DNA of 64,000 nt, taken from positions 124,001 through 188,000 of the forward strand of contig JAVTVJ010001125.1 of NCBI GenBank assembly GCA_034509425.1, given 5' to 3'. Positions 36,601 to 50,196 of this stretch are shown piece after piece. The stretch comes from Eopsaltria australis. Lineage: Eukaryota > Chordata > Aves > Passeriformes > Petroicidae. Numbering within the stretch: the stretch's first letter is position 1; every line of letters starts with the position of its first letter. The notes below the pieces were generated by a model. The model did no database searches and was not told the DNA's origin. It was given only the letters and a program-made list of their open reading frames with translations. The position numbers and the translations under genes are program-made.

Positions 36601-39600
36601 AAAGGCCATGATTTTTTGGGGGACAGTGTTGTAAAATTTCAGTAACTAAGTAATTTGTCAAGTTTGACTTTAGTTTAGAAGCTAATCATGAGCAGGCCAT
36701 AATTGGACAAGAATATCATTGCTGTGGCCTGATTTAATATATGGATCACAGTGGTTTTTTCCAATGTTTCAATCGCCTTGATTTTTATATCATTAGACTT
36801 TCTTGAAAGACAATTTTTTTTTTAAATTCAAAATTATTCAAAATGCATTTTCCAAGAACATCCTCTTTAGAATTTTCCAAAAAATTCATTGCTTATACAA
36901 ATATCATAGCACTTTCATTTCTAGAAGATTTGGTCAAAAGAACTGGAAAATGCCAAAAAATTTGTTCAAATCTGCTTTCACCTAAATATCCCAACTAGGA
37001 AGTCACAGAAAACTTTCTTCCATGTTAAGAAGTCTTGCTCCCTTTTCAAGGATGCACTCAGCAATGCATGAAAAATTATTTTGAAACACTGGAAATGCTG
37101 TGAGATCTGACCCAGGCACAGCATTTGTACAGTGATGCAGATGGCAAAAATGCTGGGGTTTTTTAGATTTATTTTAAGGTCTTGACTCCTTAAATCTTAA
37201 TTTTATGGCTGGGAAGCCTTTCCTATATAACAATGGAAACTTAAAAGACAGCAGAGTTCCTCTTTGCTTAAAGAGTTTCTATTCATCGTGCTGACATTAG
37301 GAACTCTTCCTGAGCTGCTCTGCGGTCCTGCTCCTTGCTCATCTAAAGGCAACAGTGCCATGATGGACTGCAGTGTATGCTTCTGCCTCTCCTCACAGCC
37401 ATCCTGGACCTGAAAGATGCACTAGTTTCTCCTGCAAGGGACAGGGCTCCTATGTAAAGTCAGATACAGTTGATATCACTGAGGTGTTCTATAATGGGGG
37501 TGGGGCAAGGAACACCTCCAACTGCCTAAGCAAAAATATTTTGGAAAAGTCATTTAAAAAGCAATTAAAGTGACAGAGGCAGGAAGGTCAGAAATTGTAC
37601 AATTTTCTGTACAAATTTCTATACAATGTGTTCCCTGGAATTAATAATTTCCTCCAGTAATCTAGCTGTGCCTTTAAATACAGTGCCAAAATATGCGTAT
37701 GCCAATGTGTGTGTAACAATCAATGCAGGGTAACTAATACAAAGGGAGAAAATAAATCTTGCTGTAAGTGCAAAATGTTCCTGTAGAATCTTTCTGTCAA
37801 ATGGGGCAACCAGCAGCAGCATGAACTGCTGCTTGGAAAAAAAAATTGTTGCATCAAATACTATCAGCAGATATTTCTGTCTTCACATGCTGAGACTGCA
37901 CATATATGTTTTCAGAGACAAGACCTGAAATGTCAAATGACATAAATAAATAAACCATCTACCAACAAACAAGAGGTTTTCTACATAATTATATCAATAC
38001 ACAGGCTTGCCTCTCTATGTGGAGCATGTACCTGTGAGCTTGACAATCTCAACATCTGCCTCAAGTAATACTCATGCCCAACCATACTTCAGAGACCTTT
38101 GACGGTCCTTCTTAGCTTAGTTTTAGGTTTTAAACACCAGCATTGCAGCAGACAAAGCATCTTATTCCTATGTTGGAAGATAAAACCTACAGATAAAAAG
38201 CAGAAATTACACTTAAGGTTTTAAAACTGACAATATTTCTTTTACATTCTATAAGTGAAGAAAAACCTGAATTAGTTTGGGACCTTTCATGGAATGAGAT
38301 AGCAAGCTTTAACTCTTCTCCCTAACTTCTTTCTGTTCCTTACAGACATTACTGTGCAAATGCAGTAATAAAAATTACATGACTGCTATACAAACTGGCC
38401 TTAAAAATGTAACCTGTCATCAGCCAGCACTTGTAGCTCTAGGACTGACTCTATTTTACTTTTCAATCTTTCAACATTCACAGGAAGACACTAATGTTTA
38501 TTTTACACATTAATGTTTATTTTATTTTCCCTAATGAACATGACAAGCATCTCTAGAGTCCCATGCTCAGGCAGTCATCAACTTAAAAGGCAACCTGTAA
38601 AAGGAATTCTGTTCAATTCTTCCATTAATTCATTTTCTTTATCTTTACTTTTAAGAATCTTACTGATATCCAGCTATCATAAAGGCACAATCCAGGTCTC
38701 ACTCTAGAGAGGGAGAAAGAAGAAAGAAGTGTGAAGTGAATATGCCAAACATAATATGACAACTGGAGGACTTTTTATTTAGCCCCCTAAACAAGAAGTG
38801 ATGGGAAGGGTTGGACCAGGAACTATTGGTCCAGGCTAACTGGCCCATTTAAGTTTGATGGGGGCAGGAGTCACAAGACTGAAGTTTAAGCCTTTTTTCA
38901 CTCTCTGTAAATAATTCTCAGGATCTAAGTTTAGAAGCCTAGGGAAAATCAGGGAAACTAGATGGTTTCTGTACTATCAATGGAGACTGGCAAGTGCTTC
39001 TCCAGAGCTGCTTCTATGCCTCTCTCTTCATTAATTGCTAGAGTAAGAGAAAACTGTAATTTAAATACATTCTATTCATAGCAATTACTAAAACAGTAAT
39101 TACTAGACTTAGACATCAAGAGTTACATGCAAGGAGGGACCTTATCATCAAAAAACTGAGAACAGTATTTCTTTCCCTCTTTCTTCCAAATTCCCTTTTA
39201 TATCGTTGCCTAGATTGCAAATTCTTTCTGAAGAGACTGTCTTGCAACATATGCATCTTATTTTCCAACAAGATTCTTATCTCAGTGATGGTGATAATGT
39301 TTTTTTATATTCTTGGTTTTGATTCACGCGAACAGGCTCTGCGCGGTCCCTCCTAAGGAGGGAAGAGGATCATCCAATTCAAACAGACAAATTTGGTTTC
39401 CAACTGTTAATTCCTCATAATTGTACTTACCTTCAATGAAAATAAAATAAACCAGAAGGCAACAATCTGATCCAGTTCCATAAAGTCAGCACCAGAATAA
39501 TCCTAGACACATTGTTAATTTATGAATAGCTTCAGGAAATACCCTGGTTAATTTAGTAGGAACTCTCATTGTGAAAATCTTAGCAATCCTAGAAAGCAGC

Positions 39601-42600
39601 TCCTTGGCTGGCAAGTCAGGTAATGCTTCCCTTGCCCTTGTATTCCCTAGCTGGATACACAAAGGAAATGACTGAACGTTCAGTTCAAAACCAAGAACAT
39701 ACAAAGACATAATGAGCACTGCTTTCCTTCTTAGAATAGAAAATCAATGGCTTGAAGAGTGGAGAATGTATTTTTGTGTTAAGACTAACTTCTCTGCTTG
39801 TGTGCAGCTCTTCTATGTCATCATCTATCCTACACTATCACAACACTTTTACTAACAAGCTGAGGTATTTAATTTATTATGTATTTAAGCTGCCTAATTT
39901 TTAACCTTTGCAAGGAAGCAAATACAAAAATACATAAAAACAAACAGCTACTAATTTGACTTAAGTGTTTCCAAAATATCATTGGCCACTGCAGAATCTG
40001 AATATTTACTATGTAAAACCAATGCCAGAGGTGAAATTTCCTAGCTAAAATTATTTGAAAAATTCTAGTATCTCCTATTCATTAAAATTTTTTAATAGAA
40101 AAGGAAGTTCAATTGTTTGGGGTTTTTTTCCTAGTTTTCTCACAGTTATCCTTCATTTTTTGTTACTTTTGGCTTTTATTCTTGATTCGTTCCCTTTATA
40201 TACCGGGGGCTTTGTTGAGGGAAGCGCTGCAGAAACTTCAGTGCTGCTCCCATTAGTCCTTGAATTGCATCTGAACATCTCTAAGGCAGAACTCCAAATG
40301 TCAAAACATCTCCATGATCTGAATTTGTCTCAAAGAAAATGTTAAAACAGTTTCTGCAGTAATGCCAAAAGCTCAGAATGGCAGGAACAGAGGAAGCATG
40401 AGGGCTGTCATTTCCTCTAAGACCAGCAGATAATACTTCCTATTAACATCTCCCAGAGATACAGACCGTTCCAGTGAGCCATATGTGACTGTATTCCTGC
40501 TATTAATTTTCATGCTTGAAAGACTAACTCAATCAACACAATATGAGGGAGTTTGCTCCTGAAACTATCTTGTGTGGTTTATGTGCAATTGAGACAAACT
40601 CTAGTGCTTTAACTATGCATTTTGACTCATAAATTTCACTGCCTTACTGTGTATCAGAGAAGTGGCTATAGAATTACTAGCTTCAAACTGAAAACCATTA
40701 TGTCATCAAATCCCAAGTGCTGTATCAACAGTGTATTTTACGGATAAATGACAATTCCTAATCCTCTGTATTAATGACAGCTGTTCTCAAAGTTTTGTCA
40801 ACACTGACAGCTAGAATGTCTGGATTGTGGGAATAAAGAAAATAATTATAGAAACACCTGCATTGTCTGAAAGGATTCTATTACCACACTATCTTTATTG
40901 AAGTCCGGATTCTGGGAAGTTCAAAATAAGCAAAAGCTTGAAATATTTAATGACTATGCTTACAAAAATTGTCTTGGAAGAACAGCTGTTGTAAACTATT
41001 TTCTAAAGTTCATCTCCTTTCAGATTTCTTTGTTTACTTATATTTGTTCTATGAAAGGTTGAAAAACTCCATGATTTTAGTACCCTTTTCAGTCAATAAA
41101 AACTGACCGGGAGAGAGGCAGTAGGAAAGAGAGTGCGTTCTTTGTTACAACAGAAAGGCTTGGGATACATTGGTTCTAGTTAGACTTGGGATACATTGAT
41201 TCAGTGCCTGCCTCTGACACAAATTTCCTGTGTGATGTTAAGCAAACCTTTAGGTGTTTGAATTATGTATCTGTAAAGCAAGGATAACCACTATCTCAGA
41301 CAGGATTTTCTTGGCTCACATTTATTAACATGCTAGAGGTATTTAGAAAGTCATGTAAAAGAATTCTACTGACCATATACCCAAAATCAGTAGTCAAAAT
41401 TACTGGAATGCCAGTGTTTCAGGCAGACATCTCTCATAAAAACATACTTGCTTACCACCTGCAAAGAAGTCTCACAACAGCAGTTTAACATTTCTACAAG
41501 AACAAACTTCAAAGTACAGTTCAGTCAAATAATGTGCAGAGAAATGCAACCGTTGTTGGGGAAAAGCAATACAAACCCTGCTAGCATTTATTACCACGGT
41601 GCTCAAGACCACACTGCTCAGCTGGGACCACCTTTATAGGATGACTGGCTTTATAGGAGGTACCAACATTTGGGAAGGTAAAATCCAAGAAAAGAAAAGA
41701 TTAAGAAAAGATTCCCACCTCTCTACGGCTGCTATGAGCACCCTCTCCTACAACACACAGAGACCAGGGAACAAACAAGGAAATGGGTCATGATACTTTA
41801 GCAGGTAATGTGTCAAAGGAAAGGTGATCTTCTGCATATAAAGCTGGGCTAAATAAACATTATAAGGCAATGCCACAGAAAATTATAGATATGCTGGAGA
41901 ACTAATTAAGTGTGGCTGGAGAACTGACTCTGTCTATACATTACTATTGCTTCATACAATATCCTAATGTGTTTCTCAGTCGTTTTGTCTTTAGTTCCCA
42001 TCTGTAAGCCATATCTATATTTATCTTATACCTTCCAACAGCAAAAATCTTGGAAACTTGCTTAGAAAGATCTTTCAGATCTATATTTATACATATTCAG
42101 TGACACTGTTACCTACACAATAGGTAATACTTTTCAGCCAAAAGGCTAGAAAAGTAGCCTTTTGGCTACAACATGAAAGTATAATACTTCCTTTCAACTA
42201 TCCCAAAGAGCTGGTTTCATTTCAAAAAGGCAGAATTTCAGCAATAAATTTACCTCAGTAGTAAGGTTTCTCTCTTCTGGCCACCACAGTGTAAATGATG
42301 GTATTTTAGTGGTCTAACAAAGACTTTGAAATAAATAAATAAATAAGTATTAGAAATTAAATCTAAGAATTTCTCTACCACAGTTTGTGTTGAATTTCTT
42401 TGAAATTGACACAAAATCATCTTCTGAAGAACACAGTGTTAAAATAATAACTTTCTCTATTATTTACACTTTTTAAAAGAACACTCAAAAAGAGCAAATT
42501 ATAGCATGGACTATAGCAAAATAGATATTGAAAATGTATTCAGACCTCGCTGATAACCACAGAAAAAAAACAGGGAATCTGAGTCAGCTTGATAAAGCAT

Positions 42601-42950
42601 CCTACTGACGTTACATACAACCATTTAATCTTCCCTCAGTCAGGAAGAACTGATTAAGAGACAAACCTCTTTGCAGGTGTGACTTGTGGAAGTGCTCTCT
42701 GTATCTTCTTCAGCATTAGCTCGACCTAGTTTTACACAGCATTGTAGGAAACCAGGAACATACAGCTAGTTGTCTTTGCCCTAGGTGCAGGAGAACAGCC
42801 AACAGCTGGAGAGGCTCAGCTACGTACGATCTGGCCACAGATTGTCTTAAAAAGCAACTGATTCACTGAGTTTTGGTGGACTTCTTTTGTTTCAGTCCTC
42901 AGTAACTCTCAGTGCCTCTCTGGGCTCAGAGCACATCATAACATACTCAC
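33639..42950. other. ITGA9 intron, 9.3 kb without a recognised gene
   Basis: AT-rich, with open frames only of chance length (the longest, 134 codons at 36164-36568, is low-complexity Lys/Ile-rich). One perfect inverted repeat at 42136-42167 is listed separately. An ATAAATAA run lies near 42330-42345. Confidence 0.55.
42136..42167. other. Perfect 13-bp inverted repeat, 6-nt loop
   Basis: AGCCAAAAGGCTA (42136-42148), loop GAAAAG, TAGCCTTTTGGCT (42155-42167). It lies 784 bp from the exon at 42951, downstream in gene direction. Confidence 0.9.
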
Positions 42951-43058
42951 CATCATCTGCTGAATATGAAATATTTCGGCTCCAGTGGCAGAGAGGCGGT
43001 TTGGAATTGAAATATCAAGAAAAGCTCCAGGAAGAGTGCTTGGTCCAGCATTGTAAAC
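42951..43058 (-). CDS. ITGA9: Integrin alpha-9 exon
   Basis: This 108-bp exon encodes 36 residues, VYNAGPSTLPGAFLD... to ...EIFHIQQMM, phase 0 at both ends. The acceptor ends TTTTCTCTTACAG and the donor is GTGAGTATG. 'YN.GPSTLPG' and 'FPNRL'-like text are typical of integrin calf domains and, in this order, of alpha-9. It splices across the 28.6-kb intron with ERV1 to VGQDKGSC (14259-14384). Confidence 0.92.
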
Positions 43059-44454
43059 CTGTAAGAGAAAAAATGAATACAAATAAAACTACATACATGA
43101 CATCTCATAAATAGGAAACTACTGTAGATTTAGAGCTGGGAGTACATGTAAATTTGAAGAAATACAAGTACTTTGCAGCTTTTTCAATGTCTTCAGACTA
43201 AGACTTCTTTTTCAAGTGTCAGAATGAAGTCAAAGGATTAGCTTACCTAACACTCTTCAGGCACAGCTCACATATCAAAGGAGAAGCAGTTTTGCAGGAT
43301 GATTGCCAGTCATTAATATTACATACAGAGACACTGCTAGTACACAGAGTGTTTTGGTAATAAAATTTTGAAGGTTATAAGAAATATTACAGTCTCAGTT
43401 AACATTCTCATTTTCATCTGGTAACCACTGCATAATATTCTGTGTATGTTTTCCTTATGGAGCAGAAGCCAAACAATTGCTGTGGCTACTGGACTGTAGG
43501 GTTTTCTGAGTTGTCATGAAATGCATATGAACAACTTCCATTCAAGTTCTGGCATTTTCAATTAAATTACACTTGTAGTGGAAAATATTAGCTCTCTATC
43601 ACGCCCTGACCCTCAAAATTTCAACAATAACTCAAAGAACTTCCCATCCACCACTGAAATGCATCCAATGAAAATTTTAAAATTCATGGGCTTTTGCTGA
43701 AGAGAAATAATCCAAGGAAAAAATTCAATTTAAGTAAGTTTTCATTTGTATCTACATTTTTTTATTAGGAAAAATATTTTCTGGTTCTTTTTAACAACAC
43801 AAATGTAAATGCATTTAAAAATATTAAAGTAAAAACATGAAGCCCATTAGAATATTTATCCACACTGAGACACTACTGTGAAAAGATGTAACGTGCAGTT
43901 GTTAATTGTGTACTGTACAAATATTAAAACCAATAGGTTTTCATTCTTCAAACAGTTTATATTTGAAGAAATGCCTGACTGATAAACAGAACTAATTTGC
44001 AATGTCAAATCCTCACAAAAGCCCTGCGGCTCCAGGCAGGGGGAGAAATCTCATTAGAATGGAGTATGATAAATGCTGCATGAAATACAAACATAATGTT
44101 TCATGTTAGACATTTTAAAAACTTCGATTATCTCACTAAGATCAGATGTGAGTTATTACAGAAAAGGCATTTTCTGTTTTCTTGTTTGCATTGGATCTAG
44201 TAGAGATTTTCACATATAAAAACCGCTACAAAGGCCCCTATTTTTGTAACTCATCTCTTTGTCTTGGTTAAGAAACTATTACTCTTCTCCATCTGGAGAA
44301 GTTAAATATATGGTAGGAAATAATTAAGCAAAGAGTGATACAAACAATGCTTTGCCTATTATGAAACTCTACCTTTTCTCTCTGATACACACAGTTATAA
44401 AATAAAGAGTGTGCTGTCAAGCAAGAAAGCAGCCAAAATAAGGAGGAGTTTTAC
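43059..44454 (-). other. ITGA9 intron
   Basis: 1.4-kb intron with no recognised element. Confidence 0.75.
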
Positions 44455-44563
44455 CTGCAGTGTTAAGTTGAGAGACTGGAAAAGGCATTCATGGTTTTCC
44501 AACTGAACAAAGTTGGATGCTTCTACAGAGTCACCGTAGAAAAATGAAGTAGGGAAGACTTCT
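44455..44563 (-). CDS. ITGA9: Integrin alpha-9 exon
   Basis: This 109-bp exon has one base completing a split Gly codon from the exon before, then 36 codons from EVFPTSFFYGDS to CLFQSLNLTLQ. The acceptor is TCTTACAG and the donor GTAAAACTC. 'GDSVEASNFVQLE' and the potential N-glycosylation site in NLTLQ fit the calf-1/calf-2 junction of alpha-9. It joins in frame to VYNAGPS. Confidence 0.9.
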
Positions 44564-46874
44564 CTGTAAGACCAAGATACAGATATAGTAAGCTGAATTT
44601 GTGACCAAAATGAAATATATTTGTGTCTAGCTGAATTGCATTCCTTGCTTTCTAGTCATGTGAAATTCTTTGGGACCATTTCACATTAATCTATTTTTTG
44701 TGATTTGATTTCCTCTTGGCAATGTTGGACTACACAAGCAGCATCTCAACTGACCTGGGTTAACATTCCATCAATGAAGCAGATTTCTTTTGATTACTTA
44801 TCCCTTTTCCTCCTTTCCTATCACAAATCCTCCTCTCTGGGGTGTCCTGCTACGGATGATTTGTCCAAGTCCTGTAGCTTGGATTAACGCAGGAAATCAT
44901 TGCACTACCAAGTTAATCTGAAGAAACTGTATCTAAGAGGAATATTTTAATATATTCACTAAAGTAACATTTCAATTTTATTTAACATTTACATTAGCAT
45001 TTCATTTAGCATTTCAGGAATAAACACTTGGTTAATTATCTAAGTTTTACTACCTTTATCATTAGCAGATGGTTAAAGGAAACAGTAGAGGGGGATAACC
45101 TGCTTTCAACTAGAGTGAAGCAGTCCAAGTTTCCTCAGCCACTCTTACAATCTAATCACACAGTAAAATGCAGTAGGATTTTATCAGAAATGCCTTAGAA
45201 GCACAACACAGTACCTAAAAATCCTGCAGGAGAGGACTAGGAGTGCTTTAAGCATCCTTTATGTCTCCTTCTAATCTCAGTCTGCTCCACTGTCTGGAAA
45301 GGGTCCTGGTGTCATTTCAGACAAGCCTTTGTCCTCCCTACTGCCTAAAACTCTGCTTCTTTGCCAGGCTGTCCTTTGGAAACAGAGCACTTTGAGACAG
45401 GATTTTAAGCCTGTTTAGGTACATTTCCTTTTTTCCTGCCTACATCCTATGCCAGCGGTTGCTAGGGGAAACATTAAAAGATAGATTTTCTCCTCCCATT
45501 TATAGTGTTATGCCAGAAGGCTTCTCTCAAATATGGTACAAACCTTTCTGGGCTATTTATAACCACGAATGAAGTTTGCTCCTCTAGATTCAAATGTAGG
45601 ACAATTAAGCTAATAAAACAAGCTTCAAAAAGATACTGTCCAAAAAAAAGAGTATTACTAATATTACCATGCCTGGGAATGTGCCCTTCAATAAACTCAA
45701 CCTTTCTCTGGCAGTTGGACTTTTCTGTGAACTTCAATTAACTAAGCCTTGTCTATGAGAAAGAAAAATATAATCCACACAGGCACTTGGGTGGGGCTTA
45801 TAAATTCAGAAATGTACTTTAAAAAAGTACATTCTGAAGAGAAAAAGAGAAATCAATTTTTATTATGTTTTGGCATGCAGTATTCTGCAGGTAACAAACA
45901 GATCTAAGGGCACAGATGAAAGCATTCATAGCTGTACAGCTGAATAAAAATCCATCTGTATCAAAGCATCAAGAAACAAGAGTCAAATTTCTAAAGAATT
46001 TATAACAATGAAAGCATTCAAAAACTTCCAGAGCATGCTGCTGAGACTGTACTCTCAATATAAAGATTTTTGTCCTTGCTAGTCATCTTGTGAGGTTCGA
46101 CAGCTCACTTCCTTTCTCTGAGCAGGCTCAAACATACCTTTTACCCATTCTGACTGCTGTGGCAGTAATTAAGGATTTTACTTCTATCCAACAAGATGAG
46201 CTTTATGAGGCAAAACCCAGTCTAGGACTTGAATCTGAGTTTATTCAGCTTTTCAGTCAAATCATTTGTCAGTGCAGATTAACATTTTTCTACACATGCA
46301 GCATAGTGGTCAAGGGAATATTGGATTTCTACTGATGCCAACCTGCACTAGTCATTTAGACAATGCCTGCAGTATGGAGTTCAACATAAATGGTGGCTAA
46401 AAGAGACACTGACCCTCTGGGGACTCTATTGATGAGTTTTTGCTTCCCCAGTTTAGGAATTAATGCCAACTTTTTCAGTCTATAGGAATACTAATTCATC
46501 TTCAGTGACCAGGTCCTCCAATTCCAACTCAAGCACTGTTTATGCTCAAGAATGTCCTGACTGTTGAGATGGACCACAAATCTTTCATTCTAGGCTTAAG
46601 ATTGTGATGCCAAATGGAAGGGAAGAGCCCCAAGTACAAAGACAGGAACTCGCACACTTGCAACCTTAGGGAAAGGACACAATGGCTATATGTTAAAGAA
46701 GTATTTCAGTCAAAGGGTGAGTGATGCTGCACAGTTGGTAGTCAGATGCCTCACAGACTGGGGAATAGAGGAAATGGGGAAATAAACAGAAGCAGAAGCA
46801 AATTCTGTTTGTGAAATTAAACAGAAAGGCAAACAGCTTCACCAAGCTCTTTTAAATTCCAGAACAGTTGACTG
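44564..46874 (-). other. ITGA9 intron, left of LTR C3
   Basis: No exon recognised. A small palindrome AATGTACTTT-AAA-AAAGTACATT lies at 45811-45833. Confidence 0.7.
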
Positions 46875-47334
46875 TGAAAGGAATGAAGAAACTTATCTTC
46901 ACAAACAGTGTCTGAAAGATAAGGCTGGCACCTATAGATAAAAGAAACAATGGGGAGAATTCCATTGTAATTTAAATTTACAATCAAGTCACAGGTCTAC
47001 TGATGAGTAAAACTGAATATTGGAATATGAAAGGAACCAAGAAGGACCATTCTGGGAAAGACAAGGGAGGGGGAATACACATTGGGAAAAGGGGGATCTG
47101 TATTAGGAGGTTCAGGGAAGTCTGTGCCTGTCGAATACCTCAGCCAAAGGGGAAAGAGAGAAGGGAAAATCCGGTTGGGAATTAGGATAAAAGGGAGGCT
47201 GCGTCCCCCAAAATTTTGAGAGACCCCAGGGGAAATGCCCCATGGCCTCTCCCTTTATTCGAATAAAGTTACAGGACTCCTCTGTCTCCTTTCTGGACAT
47301 AAACCTCTGGTGTTAGTGGATTATTTTCCTCACA
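46875..47334 (+). mobile_element. Solo LTR C3 (family C)
   Basis: 460 bp from TGAAAGGAATGAAG to TTTTCCTCACA. Perfect 4-bp duplication ACTG (46871-46874, 47335-47338). The poly(A) signal CGAATAAAG is shared with C1 and C2. It is antisense to ITGA9 and 418 bp from the exon at 47753. Confidence 0.9.
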
Positions 47335-47752
47335 ACTGTGACCCTTAGTCTGGTGATTCTCAACCATTTCCTTAAAGACATGCCCTAAGGAACAAGATGT
47401 AGTTTACTTGTTCTTTTTAAATTTAATTTTAATGTCCATCATATCTACACGATCACTGAAATACCAACTACAAATATGATGGTAACTAATTAGCATTAGT
47501 TAGGAAGTAGTGAGAATGAGGTACAGTCTTGGAATGAATAAAACTTCCAGATATTGAATGAGAGTGTCTGAATGTCCAGAGTCTGGGAAACAAGGAAAAA
47601 GCAACAGTCTGGTTACTGTAAACAGTCAGGCTTATGTAAACAAAGCGAAGAATTAATTTTTTCACTGGAAGACACTCAGATGTTATTCTTAGGATGATGC
47701 TGATGCTTATTATTATCATTGTTGTTGTTTTCACTTGATGACTGATACTTAC

Positions 47753-47842
47753 CCACTGATGGAAGTGTCCACTTCATGCCTCAGAGGTACTGACAGGATT
47801 AGAGTATTATCATGCAGACATTCAGTGCATTCTAGGTTTCCA
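47753..47842 (-). CDS. ITGA9: Integrin alpha-9 exon
   Basis: This 90-bp exon completes a Ser codon with its first T, then reads GNLECTECLHDNTLILSV to EVDTSISG, leaving two bases (GG) for the next exon. The acceptor is CTGGTATAG and the donor GTAAGTATC. 'LHDNT' and 'HEVDTSI' are alpha-9 features. Split-codon phases match both neighbours, which supports the whole chain of exons. Confidence 0.9.
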
Positions 47843-48739
47843 CTATACCAGAAAGAAAAAATAAACATACTGCAAATCACCAGCCGTTGCAATATATCAC
47901 AGTTTCACAGTTACCATCTCTCTGCCTTGTACTCTCAGCCTCCCTGTTTGAGTGGTACCAGCTCCTTAAGGATGTTCATCCAGCCTTGGAGAGGGCACAC
48001 ACAAAAAACATGAGTTTTGTGGCTGTGACATGAACAGGCTCGTAACAAAAAAATGTATATTGGAAAAAGGTGTGAATTCAAATGTCTGTGGGAATCTACA
48101 GCAGCCATCATACAAAGTGGACAGAAAGAAGAACATTTAGACTTCCATGCAAGGTTTAATTTTCTCCCAGTCTGACTGCACATCACTTTGTGAGGGATAT
48201 ATACGCCTCACAGAGGGTCTTGACTCACTAAATGAAAAAATGTTTTCAGTGCACCTGCATTGTACTATAGCACCTATTTGCTGCCACTGCAAGCAGTTTT
48301 TCAGGCGCGACCCTGCAGTGAACTGGCTATAACCTCTCAGCAATTCCATCCTCTCTTTCCCCCTCTTTCTGTAGTTAGCTGCCAAAATGAAAGCACTTCT
48401 ACATTACTTTGTCAAAGGCAGTTGCCTCAGCCAGTCAAAACCAAAAACAAAAAAGAGAAAAGTGAGCAATTATCTCTCATTTGAGTCAGTTTCAGTGTGA
48501 ATACTTCATGTATGAAGTCTGGGAAAGGTTCCTGTAAGGCTGCATGCCTAGCATGCAAACCTGCAATTCTAATTCTGATGATGAGTCTGCTTGTTGGGTG
48601 ACAGCTCAAAACAACAATCTTTAAAGATATGTTATATATATTTCCAATTTTTTCAGCAGTGACTCTGGAATCACTTTTGCCTTGCAGTTCATTGGATCTA
48701 CTCTTAAATCAAACTGGCAAAACAAAAGATATAATCATA
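47843..48739 (-). other. ITGA9 intron, left of LTR A2
   Basis: No exon or repeat recognised. Confidence 0.65.
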
Positions 48740-50191
48740 CATTAGGGTTTGGATCTATTTTTTTTTTGGTTCTTTTTTCTTCTGGAATTTTTCTCCCATG
48801 GGTTGCTAGGGAACTAATGACTGGGTACTTAAGAGATCAAAAGTGCATGGCCAGGGGCTTTCGCCTTGACAGGGTTGGGGAAATTTCTCTCAGGAAGCAG
48901 GGACAACTCAAGATTTCAAGACTGGCAAAAGCAAGGGCGGGAGCAAGGGCTTGATCTCTTGCTCCGGACCCTTGGAGCAGAAGGGTTGGAGCTGCTGTTT
49001 GGGGAAGGAAACCCATGGCCACTGAGAAACCAGCAACGAGCTGCTTTTCTTTCTGCTGTGAGTGCTTTTTTCTTCCTGCCCTGCTGGGAAGCCGAGCTGC
49101 CACCAGCCCATCTCTCCCTCCCCCCCCCCCACGCTCCCCCGCTCCTTCTGATGCCTTTTTCCTTGTCTTAGGAAATAAAGCTCAGACACGGTTAGAGGGT
49201 TGGGGGTCGTTTACCTCGGTATTTTAATAGGATCCCATTCGATGTATTGCTTCATACAGGTGACATGCGTTACAATGTCCTCCCACCCCCCAATCGAGTA
49301 CGCCATTAAAGACCTTACACATTAGCATATCTAACAAGAGGGCACAATAAGGGGCTGGAGTGGGCTAACTCCTAGTTTACAGAATCTGTCCTGCTAGGGG
49401 ACCTTGAGTGCTTATGACAATAAAATGTTTGGTCTTCTAACTCTACAGTTTCTGGGGTGTTTAGTCTCCCAGCCTACTGGACACCAAGAAACCAGGCTAA
49501 GATTTCACACCTAAAGCATCACAAGTATGCATGCTAACACTTCTGGATATAGGGAACTGTGTAAAAGGTATTTAAGAGAAAAAACAAAAAATCCTTCAGG
49601 CATCACTTCAGCACTGCTCAGAGTTCTTGCTACGCTGTAACTGTGCTCCACCTGCCTGCTGAGACCTCTTGCTGTCCCAGCTCGCTGTTTCCGAGGACCC
49701 TGCTGCAGCACAAACACCAGCTGCTCCCCACCCCGAAAAAAATCTTCTCCATCCCTCCCTGCCCCGGGCAGCTGCCGTTGCTGTGTGCTACCTGAGCTCA
49801 CGCTGGTGCATTCCCCTGCAGCTGCAGGTGAATCATCACACCTGGAGCTCCTCCTGCAGCCATGGAGGAACCATTGCACCCACACTGGCCACCAGGAGCT
49901 ACCGGCGCCCCCTGCTGACTGGAACTGGAACTGCATCAAAAGGGAAAGGTGCCTGAGGCCAAGCAGGCTGCCACTGGGTTTCTGGTTCTGTTTGTTGGTT
50001 AATGCCAGAGTTGTTATTCGTTAACTTTGTTTTAGATATTAGTAAAAACTCTTATTTCTATTCCTATATCTTTGCCTGAGAGCCTCTTGATTTCAAATTT
50101 ATAATAATTGAGAGGGAGAGGGGTTACAGTTTTCTATTCCAAGGGAGTCTCCCGCCTTCCTTAGCAGACATCTGTCTTTCAAACCAAGACA
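48740..50191 (+). mobile_element. Solo LTR A2 (family A), mosaic with a D-like block
   Basis: Perfect 5-bp duplication TCATA (48735-48739, 50192-50196). It starts CATTAGGGTTTGG (first two bases decayed from TG) and ends TTTCAAACCAAGACA. Both outer parts resemble A1. The block of about 49158-49620 (TTCCTTGTCTTAGGAAATAAA to ATCCTTCAGGCATCA) is shared with the minus-strand LTR D. The 3' part has GC-rich and CT-rich leader text, then GTTATTCG...CTTTGCCTGAGAG as in A1. Confidence 0.85.
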
Positions 50192-50196
50192 TCATA

